Below, piece by piece: positions 33,700 through 42,667 of a stretch of DNA of 64,000 bases. Position 1 is the first letter of the stretch. Each line of letters begins with the position of its first letter. Location of the stretch: positions 62,001 through 126,000 of the forward strand of contig NZ_CANMFF010000010.1 in NCBI RefSeq assembly GCF_947497005.1, read 5' to 3'. The notes beneath the pieces are model-generated. The model ran no database searches. It saw only the letters and a list, made by a program, of their open reading frames with translations, and had not been told where the DNA came from. Source of the stretch: an uncultured Ruegeria sp. (GTDB lineage Bacteria; Pseudomonadota; Alphaproteobacteria; Rhodobacterales; Rhodobacteraceae). Position numbers and translations under genes: made by a program.

Positions 33700-34935
33700 T
33701 TAACCCGCTCTGACAACCCCGGTTTCAACCCATTTGTCGAAAACGGCCAGAACGGCATCGCAAAAGGCTGCATCGTTGATGTGTGCATCGAGCTCGGTCA
33801 TCGGTATCCGGCCGGGCATGACCTTGCGTGCCTCGTCCACCATCTCGGCCAGCGCCTGCGGGTCGTGTGCCTCTTCGCCTTGCTTGTCCCAAGCCTCGAC
33901 GCCCTGAACCGGCAGAAAGAAATGTACAGGTCCGGCCGCAGCTTCCAGCCGTTTGGCAAGTTCCCGAATCCAGGTACGCCGTTCTTTTCCATTGAAAATC
34001 GAGCTTCTGATCAGGCGGTTGTGTTCATGGAACGGGCGGTCGGCGTAGTGCTCGGGGATGTCCTGCCAACCTGCAAAATCCAGCAGATCCAGCGCACCAG
34101 GTGCCACCATCTGCGGAGTTCCTACTCGCCCGGCATTGGTGACACGATCATCACCACTGGAAACAACGGAACCCGCCATTAGGTTGCCAAACTCCTGCAT
34201 GCAGAAATCCATCACGCAGGCGAACGCACCTTCGCTGGCCAGCTTCTCATAGGCCATGCCACCCATGCCGGTTGAGTGGAAGACAGCCACTTCAAACCCG
34301 CGTTCTTCAAGTGCTGGTTTCAGAGTTTTCATATATCGCAGGCAGGACGATCCCAGGCTGGTCATCCCGATCAGCGGTTTACTGCGATCTGGCGCAATGG
34401 CAGATTTGGCAGCTCCGACAACAGCGCCGGCGGCCTGGCTGAGAGAAGACTGGCAAATCGAGTTCATGCCATACAGTCCGCCGGCCCAGAGGATCATCTG
34501 AATATCCGGCGCCAACCGATGCGGAGGTATCAGAGGTGAGAAGCTGACCGTTGACACGATGTATTTGGGCACGCCCATAGGCAATGCCTGCGCACAATCC
34601 AGCGCCAGGTCCGTGCCCATGGTCCCCCCTGTGGCCAGCATCCCGTCAAACCGACCTTCTGAATAGGCCCGTGCAACAACTTTTGCTGCTCCGGCGGACA
34701 TTATGCGAAAGGCCTTGTTCTCGTCTCCTTGCGCGATGACTTCTTCAATTGTCATGCCTCCTGCCGCGGCGACGTCGTGTTTTGAGATATCGGTAGGTTC
34801 GGACGGATCACCCAGAACCGAAACATCCATGGTCAGCACGTTGGCACCTTGCGCTCTGACCGCTTCTTCGATGAACCGCATTTCAGGTTCTTTCGTATCA
34901 TAAGTGCCGATCAGCAGGATTGTTTTGTTGGTCAT
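33700..34935 (-). CDS. Tm-1-like ATP-binding domain protein (UPF0261)
   Basis: A 411-residue member of the Tm-1-like/UPF0261 family, named after a tomato virus-resistance protein whose N-terminal domain it resembles. Landmarks are ILLIGTYDTKEPEMRF at the start, LATGGTMGTDLALDC in the middle and FPGxxx-like VAVFHSTGMGGMAYEKL near residue 240. Bacterial members are often encoded in small catabolic operons with no known reaction. It is the last gene of the TTT operon, 13 bases after the kinase. What it does there is unknown; a nucleotide-dependent salvage or quality-control role is only a guess. Confidence 0.8.
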   Translation of the reverse strand: MTNKTILLIGTYDTKEPEMRFIEEAVRAQGANVLTMDVSVLGDPSEPTDISKHDVAAAGGMTIEEVIAQGDENKAFRIMSAGAAKVVARAYSEGRFDGMLATGGTMGTDLALDCAQALPMGVPKYIVSTVSFSPLIPPHRLAPDIQMILWAGGLYGMNSICQSSLSQAAGAVVGAAKSAIAPDRSKPLIGMTSLGSSCLRYMKTLKPALEERGFEVAVFHSTGMGGMAYEKLASEGAFACVMDFCMQEFGNLMAGSVVSSGDDRVTNAGRVGTPQMVAPGALDLLDFAGWQDIPEHYADRPFHEHNRLIRSSIFNGKERRTWIRELAKRLEAAAGPVHFFLPVQGVEAWDKQGEEAHDPQALAEMVDEARKVMPGRIPMTELDAHINDAAFCDAVLAVFDKWVETGVVRAG

Positions 34936-34948
34936 TGGCGCCTCCCTT

Positions 34949-35890
34949 TTACGTGTGCAGTTCGAGGTATTGGGTCATCAACTCTCGGGCGGTTTCAATG
35001 AACCGCGCGTTTCGTAAGTCCGATCCATCTTCTTGCAGGCGGGAAGACACCCATCCCACATAGGTTGCTGCGCGCAGTGCCATGAACAGGCCAAGTTGAT
35101 CGGCGCAAATCTGTCGTTCAGATCGATATCCTGCCAGCAATGCATCATGCAACTGGTCGAAATCGGGTTCGTTCAGGTTCTTGAGAAGCGTCGTCGCGAT
35201 ATCAAACAGGCGAAAGCCAAACCCGGCATCGTCGAAGTCGATCAGCCACACTTGGTCTCCGTCGATCATGATGTTTTCGCGGACGAGATCAGCATGGATC
35301 AGCCCATAATCCAGCTGATCTTCCAGTTGCTTAAGGTCAGGAACCGCGATGTTTCTGAACTCCAGAAACAACGCGCGGTCTTTTTGGCTAAGTGTTGGGT
35401 TCTCCCAAAACCGATCCCAAAGAGGCGCGTCTCCCAGCAGCCCGTTCCGGTCCCATGACCAACGCATAAAGTCGTGCGGACGAGCCCAGTGGTCACTGAT
35501 GTCGTGTAGCCGAGCCATTTCCCGGCCAATCGTGAAGAAAATGCCAGTGCGATCTGGATGATCCAAGGCTGTTCCGGTTGCACCCAAAGGGCGGCCTGGC
35601 AACCAGTTGAGCATGTCGACTTGAATGCCGTCCAACAGATGCAGATAACGCCCATCTGCGGCAGGGATAGGTGTCGGAACCCCAACCCCTTTTTGTCCGA
35701 TTGCAGCCATCCATTGTAGCTCTGAACGGAGTTCTGAATCCGTTCGCAGCCCCTTTCGATGCAATCTCAATGCATAGGCGTTCTGACCATTTTGAACTTG
35801 GTAGACGTGGTTTTCCCGAGCCGCCACGAGAGACCATTCGCTGTCGGCCATTCCCCAAAGGATCAGCGCGTGTTCTATGATCTGTTTCAT
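34949..35890 (-). CDS. APH-type kinase (hydroxylysine-kinase-like)
   Basis: A 313-residue phosphotransferase of the aminoglycoside/choline/homoserine kinase family. The catalytic HxDLxxxN motif is HADLVRENIMI, followed by the metal-binding Asp in WLIDFDDAGFGF. It overlaps the class III PLP gene by 4 bases. In the animal system hydroxylysine kinase and its phospho-lyase are such a pair, so phosphorylation of a hydroxyl group on an amine or amino acid is the likely role. The substrate is not decided by sequence. Confidence 0.8.
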   Translation of the reverse strand: MKQIIEHALILWGMADSEWSLVAARENHVYQVQNGQNAYALRLHRKGLRTDSELRSELQWMAAIGQKGVGVPTPIPAADGRYLHLLDGIQVDMLNWLPGRPLGATGTALDHPDRTGIFFTIGREMARLHDISDHWARPHDFMRWSWDRNGLLGDAPLWDRFWENPTLSQKDRALFLEFRNIAVPDLKQLEDQLDYGLIHADLVRENIMIDGDQVWLIDFDDAGFGFRLFDIATTLLKNLNEPDFDQLHDALLAGYRSERQICADQLGLFMALRAATYVGWVSSRLQEDGSDLRNARFIETARELMTQYLELHT

Positions 35891-37182
35891 GCAACCAACG
35901 GGGTTTCCGCCAAAACTTCGGCCAGCGTGTCAAAGAGCAGATCCGCGTTTTCGACAGAGAATGGCATGGGTGGGCGGATTTTCAGGGTGTTCTTATGGTG
36001 CCCCAACTTGGAGTGTATGATCCCGCGGCAACGCATGGCGTTGATGACACGTTCAGTGAATTCACCGGCGGGCTCTTTGCTATCGCGATTCAGAACCATT
36101 TCGGCCCCGAAGATGAGTCCTGAACCACGCACGTCTCCGATGAAATCATACTTCTCTTTCAAAAGGTTCAGCCGATTTCGTGCATGATCGCCGACGGACT
36201 TGGAATTTGCGACCAAGTTCTGTTCTTCAATCTCTTCCAGAACCGCCAAAGCTGCGGCACATGAAACCGGGTTTCCGCCAAACGTGTTGAAATACCTATA
36301 TCCCTCGCGAAACGTCGCAATGATCTCCGATCGTGTTGCCACGCCGCCCACCGGATGACCATTGGCCATGGGTTTGCCTATGGTCATAATGTCCGGAACG
36401 ACACCCATCTTCTGATGCGCCCACATATGGGTGCCGGTTCGCCCAAAACCCGACTGCACCTCGTCACAGATCAACAGGCCCCCGGCTTTGCGCACGACAT
36501 CGGCAGCGGGTGCCAGCCAACCGTCGGGATGGTCAGGAAAGCCTTCGTTCAGAAAGTAAGGGCAGAGGATCAATGCGGCAAAACCGGTGCCAGAATTTTC
36601 GTGCTCGGCAATTTGTTCCGCTACCGCATCAGCAAATTTCGCCCCATCGAGATCGGGATTTCGGTAACTATCAGGCGCACGAACAAAGCGGAAGTATTGG
36701 TCCAGCCCGAAGCCTACGGTCGGGATGTTAGACTTGCTTAGCTGGCTGACCAGCGCCGTGTTTCCATGATACGTGGCGTCGGTCGCGATGATGCCTCGTT
36801 TTCCGGTCATGCCCTCGGCCATGCGCAGGGCAATATCATTTGCCTCGGAACCGGTGCAGGTGAGGATAGCGGTATCGAGCGATGCATCCATCGTCCCGGT
36901 CAGTTTCTCCACGTAATCCAGAATTCCGTCATGCAGATACCGGGTATGGGTATTGAGCGTGCTCGCCTGACGGCAGATCGCCTCGACCACGCGCGGGTTG
37001 CAATGGCCAACATGTGGTACGTTGTTATAACAATCCAGATACTTACGCCCGTCTGCATCCCACAACCAAACGCCTTCACCTTTCACAAAATGAACCGGCT
37101 CGTCGTAGAACGTCGACACGTTGGGGCCCAAGAGCTGTGCCCTGCGTTCAATTAGTTCAACAGACTTTGCTGGAAGGGTCAT
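35887..37182 (-). CDS. Class III PLP enzyme, phospho-lyase type
   Basis: A 431-residue class III aminotransferase family protein. The PLP lysine is in MTIGKPMANGHPVGGVAT, and the aspartate in LLICDEVQSGFGRTG. The stretch GKPMxNGHPV is characteristic of AGXT2L1/L2-type phospho-lyases, which eliminate phosphate and ammonia from O-phosphoethanolamine or 5-phosphohydroxylysine to give an aldehyde, rather than transaminate. Coupled to the kinase downstream and preceded by an aldehyde dehydrogenase, it fits the middle step of such a pathway. Ordinary transamination is the alternative. Confidence 0.82.
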   Translation of the reverse strand: MTLPAKSVELIERRAQLLGPNVSTFYDEPVHFVKGEGVWLWDADGRKYLDCYNNVPHVGHCNPRVVEAICRQASTLNTHTRYLHDGILDYVEKLTGTMDASLDTAILTCTGSEANDIALRMAEGMTGKRGIIATDATYHGNTALVSQLSKSNIPTVGFGLDQYFRFVRAPDSYRNPDLDGAKFADAVAEQIAEHENSGTGFAALILCPYFLNEGFPDHPDGWLAPAADVVRKAGGLLICDEVQSGFGRTGTHMWAHQKMGVVPDIMTIGKPMANGHPVGGVATRSEIIATFREGYRYFNTFGGNPVSCAAALAVLEEIEEQNLVANSKSVGDHARNRLNLLKEKYDFIGDVRGSGLIFGAEMVLNRDSKEPAGEFTERVINAMRCRGIIHSKLGHHKNTLKIRPPMPFSVENADLLFDTLAEVLAETPLVA

Positions 37183-37197
37183 GAAGATGGCTTTCTC

Positions 37198-38682
37198 TCA
37201 GAGTTTTATCCAGGCAGTCTTCAGATCGAAGTATTTGTCCAAAGCGTGCAGCGACTTGTCATGCCCGTTACCCGACTGGCGAACCCCGCCCAGCGGTACA
37301 GTCAGGTCGGCGCCACCATATGTGTTGACATGCACCACACCGGCGCGAATGCCAGCCACCATGCGATGCGCGCGGCTGAGGTTCGAGGTCCAGACACCGC
37401 CAGCCAGCCCATAGACCGTGTCATTGGCCAGACGGATCGCTTCGTCTTCATCCTTGAAGGGCGTAACGGCCAGGACAGGGCCGAAGACTTCGTTCTGGAA
37501 CAGGTTGTCGGTCTCTTTCACTCCGGCCATGACGGTAGGCGCCATGTAATAGCCGCCGGTCTCTGTCAGGATACGGGTGCCGCCGGTGCGGCGTTCGGCG
37601 CCTTCTGCTTCTGCTTTGGTCACGAAATCCAGATTGGCCTCTAGCTCGGGCAGGCTGTGAACTGCGCCGATCTGACTGTTCAGGTCCAGCGGGTCGCCGA
37701 CGCGGTATTTTTCAGCGTGACCGCTGATCTCGGAGACGAAGTCCTCGTAAATCTCCTGCTGGACCAACAGGCGTGATCCGGCGACACAGACCTGACCCGA
37801 GTTACGGAAGATTCCAGCGGCTGAGACCTTGGCCGCTTCGGCCAGATCAGGAGCATCGGCAAAGACGATGTTCGGGGACTTACCGCCCAGTTCCAAATAA
37901 CAGCGTTTCAGGTTCGACTGCGCGGAATATTCCAACAGCCGCCGCCCCGTTACGCCTGAACCGGTGAACACCAGGATGTCGACATCCATCGACAACGCCA
38001 GCGCCTCGCCAACGACCGAACCACGCCCGGTCACGACATTGAACACCCCATCGGGCACCCCGGCTTCGGAGGCCAGTTCAGCAATCTTGAGAAGGCTGAG
38101 CGAGGCGCTTTCGGCAGGTTTCAGTACGACGGAATTGCCTGCGGCCAGTGCCGGTGCAATCTTCCAGCTGCCGATCATCAATGGGAAGTTCCAAGGTACG
38201 ATGGCCCCGACAACCCCGACCGGAGCGTGATGCACCAGACCCAGAACATCATCGCTTGTCGGGGCGATTTGTCCGTAGGTCTTGTCGATCGCCTCGGCGT
38301 AATACCGGAAAGTAGCAGCTGCCGAGAGTACCTCGGCCTTGTAAGCCATGGTGATCTCGGTTCCGTTGTCGCGCACGCCCAGCACGGCAATCTCAAGCGC
38401 GCGTGCTTCGATCAGGTCAGCCAGTTTCAGCATTACTTTCTTGCGGTCAGCAGGGGCCATGCGCGACCATCGCCCATTCTCGAACGCTATGCGCGCCGCA
38501 CGAACGGCTGCCTCGACATCCGCAGGCGTGCCCTCGGCGATCAGAGCCAGAGGCTGACCGTTGATCGGAGACAGAACCTGATGCCGGGCTCCGGTTTCGC
38601 CATCCTGAAAGCGGCCGTTTATGAAATGCCCAAGCGGAGCAATGTCCTGCGCACGCAGCGCATCAATCGAGGATTGGTCCAT
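37198..38682 (-). CDS. NAD(P)-dependent aldehyde dehydrogenase
   Basis: A 494-residue ALDH with the Glu in YLELGGKSPNIVFADA near residue 260, the Cys in RNSGQVCVAGSRLL near residue 295 and PFGN-box-like EVFGPVLAVTPF. It has the general features of betaine/gamma-aminobutyraldehyde-type enzymes. Its gene lies 5 bases from tctA and 15 bases before the PLP gene, so it probably oxidises the aldehyde released there (for hydroxylysine, aminoadipate semialdehyde; for ethanolamine, acetaldehyde). Confidence 0.88.
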   Translation of the reverse strand: MDQSSIDALRAQDIAPLGHFINGRFQDGETGARHQVLSPINGQPLALIAEGTPADVEAAVRAARIAFENGRWSRMAPADRKKVMLKLADLIEARALEIAVLGVRDNGTEITMAYKAEVLSAAATFRYYAEAIDKTYGQIAPTSDDVLGLVHHAPVGVVGAIVPWNFPLMIGSWKIAPALAAGNSVVLKPAESASLSLLKIAELASEAGVPDGVFNVVTGRGSVVGEALALSMDVDILVFTGSGVTGRRLLEYSAQSNLKRCYLELGGKSPNIVFADAPDLAEAAKVSAAGIFRNSGQVCVAGSRLLVQQEIYEDFVSEISGHAEKYRVGDPLDLNSQIGAVHSLPELEANLDFVTKAEAEGAERRTGGTRILTETGGYYMAPTVMAGVKETDNLFQNEVFGPVLAVTPFKDEDEAIRLANDTVYGLAGGVWTSNLSRAHRMVAGIRAGVVHVNTYGGADLTVPLGGVRQSGNGHDKSLHALDKYFDLKTAWIKL

Positions 38683-38687
38683 GGGGG

Positions 38688-40208
38688 TTATCCTTGCTGA
38701 GTTGAGTCTTCATCGAGGACCGGTTGAGGTTTGATGCGTTCCTTGTGTTCCTGAATCAGTGAGCGAACGTGGAGCAGAATGATCCCAAGGATCATGATGA
38801 ATAGTATTGCGGCAATCGGCCGGTCGATGAAATCAAGTGGTGTCTTCACCCGCGCCATGGCGCTGCGCAGTTTGACTTCCATGATCCCGCTCAGAACCAT
38901 GCCAAGTATGATCGGAACTATGGGCAGGTTCAGGCGCTTCAGGATCAGCCCGAACACGCCGAACCCGGCGGCAATGGCGCAGTCCGTGACTGAGTTGCGC
39001 AGGCTAAATACGCCGACAAAGGACAGCGTCAGGATCATGATCCCCAGAAAGCGCGTCGGGATCTGAATGATCTTCAGCAACAGATTGGTAGAGAACAACA
39101 AAAAGACCAGAACGATCACATTGAGCAGGATCAGCGACATGTACAGTGCCATGACAAAATCCATCTGATCGGCAAAAAGCTGTGGTCCGGGGATCACGTT
39201 ATGGACGTAGAAGACCGACAGCATCATTGCCGTCAGTGCTTCACCCGGAATACCCAAAGCCAGCAGCGGAATCATTGCGGCCCCTGGAACGGCATTGTTG
39301 GCCGCCTCGGACGCCACCAAACCTTCTGGTGATCCATCGCCGAATTTGTCGGGGTCTTCAGAGGTTTTCTGTGCGTATGTGTATGACAGGAACTGTGATG
39401 TGAATTCGCCTGTGCCCGGTACCATGCCCATGAGCACACCCAGCGATGACGACACCGTTGCTATGCGTTTCAGGCCCAGCAGTTCTTTGAGGCCCGCGAA
39501 GATGCTGCCGCGCACATGGGTCTCGCCCGGCGCGTGTTCTTTGTCGACCAGCAGCAGCAGCGCCTGACTGATGGCGAACAGCCCAAGAACCACCACGATC
39601 AGATCGACACCTGACGAAAGCCAGGTTTGGTCAAAGGTAAAACGTTTGGTGTATTTGACGGGTTCCAGACCGACGGTGCTGAGGAAGATGCCGAAGAACG
39701 CCAACATCGCGGCCGAAAAGGTCTGTCCGCGATGGGCCAGGATCACCAGAAGGATGCCCATTAACGCAGCCAGGAATATTTCGCGGCTTCCGAAATGTGG
39801 GGCAACCCAGGCCAACACAGGCGATAGGATGATCAGACAGAGGATCGAGAAGATGCCGCCGAAAAACGACGCCGAATAGGCCAGCGACAGGGCCCGGTGG
39901 CCCTCGCCGCGCTTGGTCATGGGATAGCCGTCATAGGTGGTCAGTGCGTTGACGGCCGTGCCAGGCGTGTTGATCAGAATGGCAGGAATTGCACCGCCAT
40001 ACATGGACGACCCGTAAATGCCCAACAGAAGGGTCAGGCCGACGATGGGCTCAAACGCAAAGGTGGCGGGCAGCAGAATGGCAATTGCCACAGCAGCGCC
40101 GACGCCGGGCAACGCGCCGATGATGACGCCGCCCACCGATCCGATGACCAGTGCCACGACGACCTGCCACTGTGCCAGAATTGCAAAACCGGAAATCAGA
40201 TTGTCCAT
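38688..40208 (-). CDS. tctA: Tripartite tricarboxylate transporter, large subunit TctA
   Basis: A 506-residue integral membrane protein of the TctA family with the conserved GALPGVGAAVAIAILLP near residue 35 and the second loop LGVLMGMVPGTGEF near residue 260. About a dozen hydrophobic segments. It is the secondary-transport channel that receives substrate from TctC. It lies 7 bases after tctB. Substrates of TTT systems range over carboxylates; here amino acids or amines are inferred from neighbours. Confidence 0.93.
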   Translation of the reverse strand: MDNLISGFAILAQWQVVVALVIGSVGGVIIGALPGVGAAVAIAILLPATFAFEPIVGLTLLLGIYGSSMYGGAIPAILINTPGTAVNALTTYDGYPMTKRGEGHRALSLAYSASFFGGIFSILCLIILSPVLAWVAPHFGSREIFLAALMGILLVILAHRGQTFSAAMLAFFGIFLSTVGLEPVKYTKRFTFDQTWLSSGVDLIVVVLGLFAISQALLLLVDKEHAPGETHVRGSIFAGLKELLGLKRIATVSSSLGVLMGMVPGTGEFTSQFLSYTYAQKTSEDPDKFGDGSPEGLVASEAANNAVPGAAMIPLLALGIPGEALTAMMLSVFYVHNVIPGPQLFADQMDFVMALYMSLILLNVIVLVFLLFSTNLLLKIIQIPTRFLGIMILTLSFVGVFSLRNSVTDCAIAAGFGVFGLILKRLNLPIVPIILGMVLSGIMEVKLRSAMARVKTPLDFIDRPIAAILFIMILGIILLHVRSLIQEHKERIKPQPVLDEDSTQQG

Positions 40209-40215
40209 TTTGGCC

Positions 40216-40752
40216 TCACAGATAGGTCAGCGCAAATGCGCGCAGCCCGTCGGGCAGCAATTCGTATATGCGACCAGCGGGGATGTTCACCTGCAGCAGC
40301 GCGCGGAAGACAATTGCCACGACCGCGCCGAAAATGAGTGCAGCACAAAAAGCCCCCGGCAATCGAAACCCCAATCGTATTGTCAGAAGGGCGGCGAAAA
40401 GCATGGTCGATGGCAGATAACCAAACCAAGGAACTGCGGTGACATAGATCAAGAAGTAGACAACGTATTCGAGGGACATTAGCCAAAACGTCACCTCTCT
40501 CAACCGCCCGGGAATGCGTGGGGATAAAAAAGAACTCAGCAAGTGAAGGCCGCTGAATACAACCATGCCCCAGATCGCGATCTTGGGCCACAGGGCGGGT
40601 TGCGCAAACCACTTGGTTCGTTTGACAGTCTGAGTCTCAGTGCCGAGCTGGCTGAGGAGGAACAGGGAAAAACTGAAGAAAATGAAGGCAAAAACAATGT
40701 CTCCGGGACGTCGATAGCGCCGGAACATGTCCTGCAGTGTCTTTGCAATCAT
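40216..40752 (-). CDS. tctB: Tripartite tricarboxylate transporter, small subunit TctB
   Basis: A 178-residue membrane protein with about four hydrophobic segments (IVFAFIFFSFSLFLLSQLG near residue 20, and a cluster from residue 85 to 160). Size and position between tctC and tctA match the TctB subunit, a poorly conserved partner. A GAGG site precedes the ATG. Confidence 0.88.
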   Translation of the reverse strand: MIAKTLQDMFRRYRRPGDIVFAFIFFSFSLFLLSQLGTETQTVKRTKWFAQPALWPKIAIWGMVVFSGLHLLSSFLSPRIPGRLREVTFWLMSLEYVVYFLIYVTAVPWFGYLPSTMLFAALLTIRLGFRLPGAFCAALIFGAVVAIVFRALLQVNIPAGRIYELLPDGLRAFALTYL

Positions 40753-40772
40753 CGTGGCCTCCTTTTTGAATG

Positions 40773-40811
40773 AAAAAGGCCCGGCACTGTTTGATCGTGC
40801 CGGGCCTTTTT
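40773..40811 (-). terminator. Strong intra-operon terminator/attenuator after tctC
   Basis: A perfect 14-pair stem, AAAAAGGCCCGGCA and TGCCGGGCCTTTTT, with an 11-base loop, in the 63 bases between tctC and tctB. It has the GC-rich stem and flanking A/T tracts of a bidirectional rho-independent terminator. Partial read-through would leave tctC mRNA in excess over the membrane subunits and pathway enzymes. Confidence 0.8.
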
Positions 40812-40815
40812 CGGA

Positions 40816-41745
40816 TTATTCTCCCAGTATCTCTTCGATTTTGGCGAATGAGGCTTTGTCCTGCTCGATCTGAGCATTGGAAGCGTCTGGATCCTGCCAG
40901 TAGATCAGCGCGCCTGTTTCCTCAGCCAGCTTTTTGGCTTTGTCAGAGGACAACGCTTTCTGTGCGGCAGCTGTGATCTTCTCGCGTGCGTCAGCCGGAG
41001 TGTCCTTGTGGACAAACAAACCGTTCCACAGGGCCAAAGGCAAGTCCGGGTTGAGTTCAACGATGGTTGGCGTGTCCGGAACCAGAGAAATCCGCTCGCC
41101 ACCGATGCTGGCCAGAACATTCACCTGATCAAGGCAGGGAAGAATAAGTTGCAGCGTCGTGTTGATCACGTCTACGTCGCCTGATGCCAATGTGTTGCAG
41201 TCCAAAGCGTCAAATGCTGCTTCGCTGGCAAAGTCGAACCCGCTGCTGACAGCTGCAGCAAAGGTGACTTGCGTGGGCGGCAGAACCGACCCGAAGTGGC
41301 CAAGCGCCAAATCGTTTTCCTTGCCGTGCTCAACCAGTTCTTCCCAGTTCGAAAACGGCGCATCCTTGCTGGCTGCGATGACGAAGGGATAGGTCAGGAA
41401 GATTCCGACCGGATCAAACGGGTTCGGGTTGAGTTCGGGAATTCCGATCTCAGGTCCAATTACCGGCACGCCGATGACGAAAGAACCGATCGTATAGCCA
41501 TCTGCCGGAGCGGCTGCCACCTCGACAGCGCCGGGGAACGGGCCGCCGCCACCGCCGGGTTTGTTCACAACGGCGGCTGGCACACCGTACATGGCCTGAA
41601 ACTCATCTGCAATCATCCGTGTCAGCACGTCTTCCAGATCGCCCGGAGGCCACGGAACGACAAAGCTAACCGGCTTCTCGGGGTATTCAGCCAGTGCTGC
41701 GGTTGCCGAAGCTACGAAAGCGGCGGCTGTTAGAAATTTCTTCAT
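40816..41745 (-). CDS. tctC: Tripartite tricarboxylate transporter binding protein TctC
   Basis: A 309-residue Bug/TctC-type solute-binding protein. The signal peptide is MKKFLTAAAFVASATAALA, cleaved before EYPEKPVSFVVPWPPGD, the signature mature start. A second landmark is VNKPGGGGGPFPGAVEVAAAPADGYT in the family position, split here across residues 60-85. The ATG at 41745 has GGGAGG; a GTG two codons earlier is part of that site. It leads the operon through the Tm-1-like gene. Confidence 0.92.
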   Translation of the reverse strand: MKKFLTAAAFVASATAALAEYPEKPVSFVVPWPPGDLEDVLTRMIADEFQAMYGVPAAVVNKPGGGGGPFPGAVEVAAAPADGYTIGSFVIGVPVIGPEIGIPELNPNPFDPVGIFLTYPFVIAASKDAPFSNWEELVEHGKENDLALGHFGSVLPPTQVTFAAAVSSGFDFASEAAFDALDCNTLASGDVDVINTTLQLILPCLDQVNVLASIGGERISLVPDTPTIVELNPDLPLALWNGLFVHKDTPADAREKITAAAQKALSSDKAKKLAEETGALIYWQDPDASNAQIEQDKASFAKIEEILGE

Positions 41746-41762
41746 TGACACCTCCCGTTATT

Positions 41763-41779
41763 GGTTCAATAAATGAACC
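41763..41779. promoter_or_regulatory. Inverted repeat between iclR-type gene and tctC
   Basis: GGTTCA-ATAAA-TGAACC, a perfect six-base-arm palindrome about 20 bases before tctC, in the divergent promoter region. Best read as the operator of the IclR regulator. A second repeat, AACA-N7-TGTT, lies a few bases away. Confidence 0.5.
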
Positions 41780-41853
41780 TCGTTAACAATAATAATGTTG
41801 CTTTGTTAAGTTAGTTCTGTCAAGTATTACCTGAGCGAGAGGACGTGAAGCAC

Positions 41854-42633
41854 ATGGGTACTGCCCTTAATGCCCTAAAATTGTTGGATTACTTTTCCAA
41901 TGCCCGTCCAGAGATCGGGCTGAGCCTTCTTGCGCGGCTTTCGGGGCTGAACAAAGCAACTGCCCTGCGTCACTTGCGTGCGCTTGAGGAGTTCGGGCTG
42001 ATCGAACAGAATCCAATGACAAAATCATATGCCATCGGACCGGCGGCATTGCGGTTGGCTGCACTGCGTGAAATCGCCAGACCGGGCATTGAAAGCGCGC
42101 GCCAAAAAATGCAGGCTGCCATGCAGATAGTCGGTGAAAGCTTGCATCTTTCTTTGTTGGAAAAGAATGGGCTCCAGACAACGCTCGTGGTCGAAACAAC
42201 GCAGCACAGTGTCCGTGTCAGCCTGGACCCCAGCGAAATGCTCCCGCTCAATGCGACGGCCTCGGGTCTTTGCATGCTTAGTTTTGGACCGGCTCATCTT
42301 AGGGTGCAGTTGGATCAGGATGTTCAGGTGCAATTCACGGAATCTACACTTACTGATCCAAAACTCATCAAAGAACAGGTCGCACAGATCGGTATTTCCG
42401 GCTGGGCCAACAGCAGTGGCAGTTACGAAGATGGTGTCTTTGGATACGCTGCGCCGATATTTGGCATTGATCAGATAGCACTGGGAACCATTGCGATTGC
42501 TGTCCCTGAAAGCCGTGCCACCAGCGACCGCCTTCCTGAAATTCTGTCTGCATTACACGCGCTTTCGACAGATATGACCGCAGATTTTGGCGGTCAGTTG
42601 CCTGACACCTTTCCAACAGAATTCCACCCTTGA
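41854..42633 (+). CDS. IclR family transcriptional regulator
   Basis: A 259-residue IclR-type regulator: N-terminal winged helix (ALNALKLLDYFSNARPEIGLSLLARLSGLNKATALRHLRAL), a linker, and an effector domain with GESLHLSLLEKNGLQT and LNATASGLCMLSF. The ATG at 41854 is supported by AGAGGA nine bases upstream; a GTG at 41845 is too close to that site. It is divergent from the TTT operon and followed at 34 bases by an aminotransferase, either of which it may regulate. Confidence 0.88.
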   Translation: MGTALNALKLLDYFSNARPEIGLSLLARLSGLNKATALRHLRALEEFGLIEQNPMTKSYAIGPAALRLAALREIARPGIESARQKMQAAMQIVGESLHLSLLEKNGLQTTLVVETTQHSVRVSLDPSEMLPLNATASGLCMLSFGPAHLRVQLDQDVQVQFTESTLTDPKLIKEQVAQIGISGWANSSGSYEDGVFGYAAPIFGIDQIALGTIAIAVPESRATSDRLPEILSALHALSTDMTADFGGQLPDTFPTEFHP

Positions 42634-42667
42634 CCGAGGGTGGACGCAGCTCCCGGAGACCCGCGAC

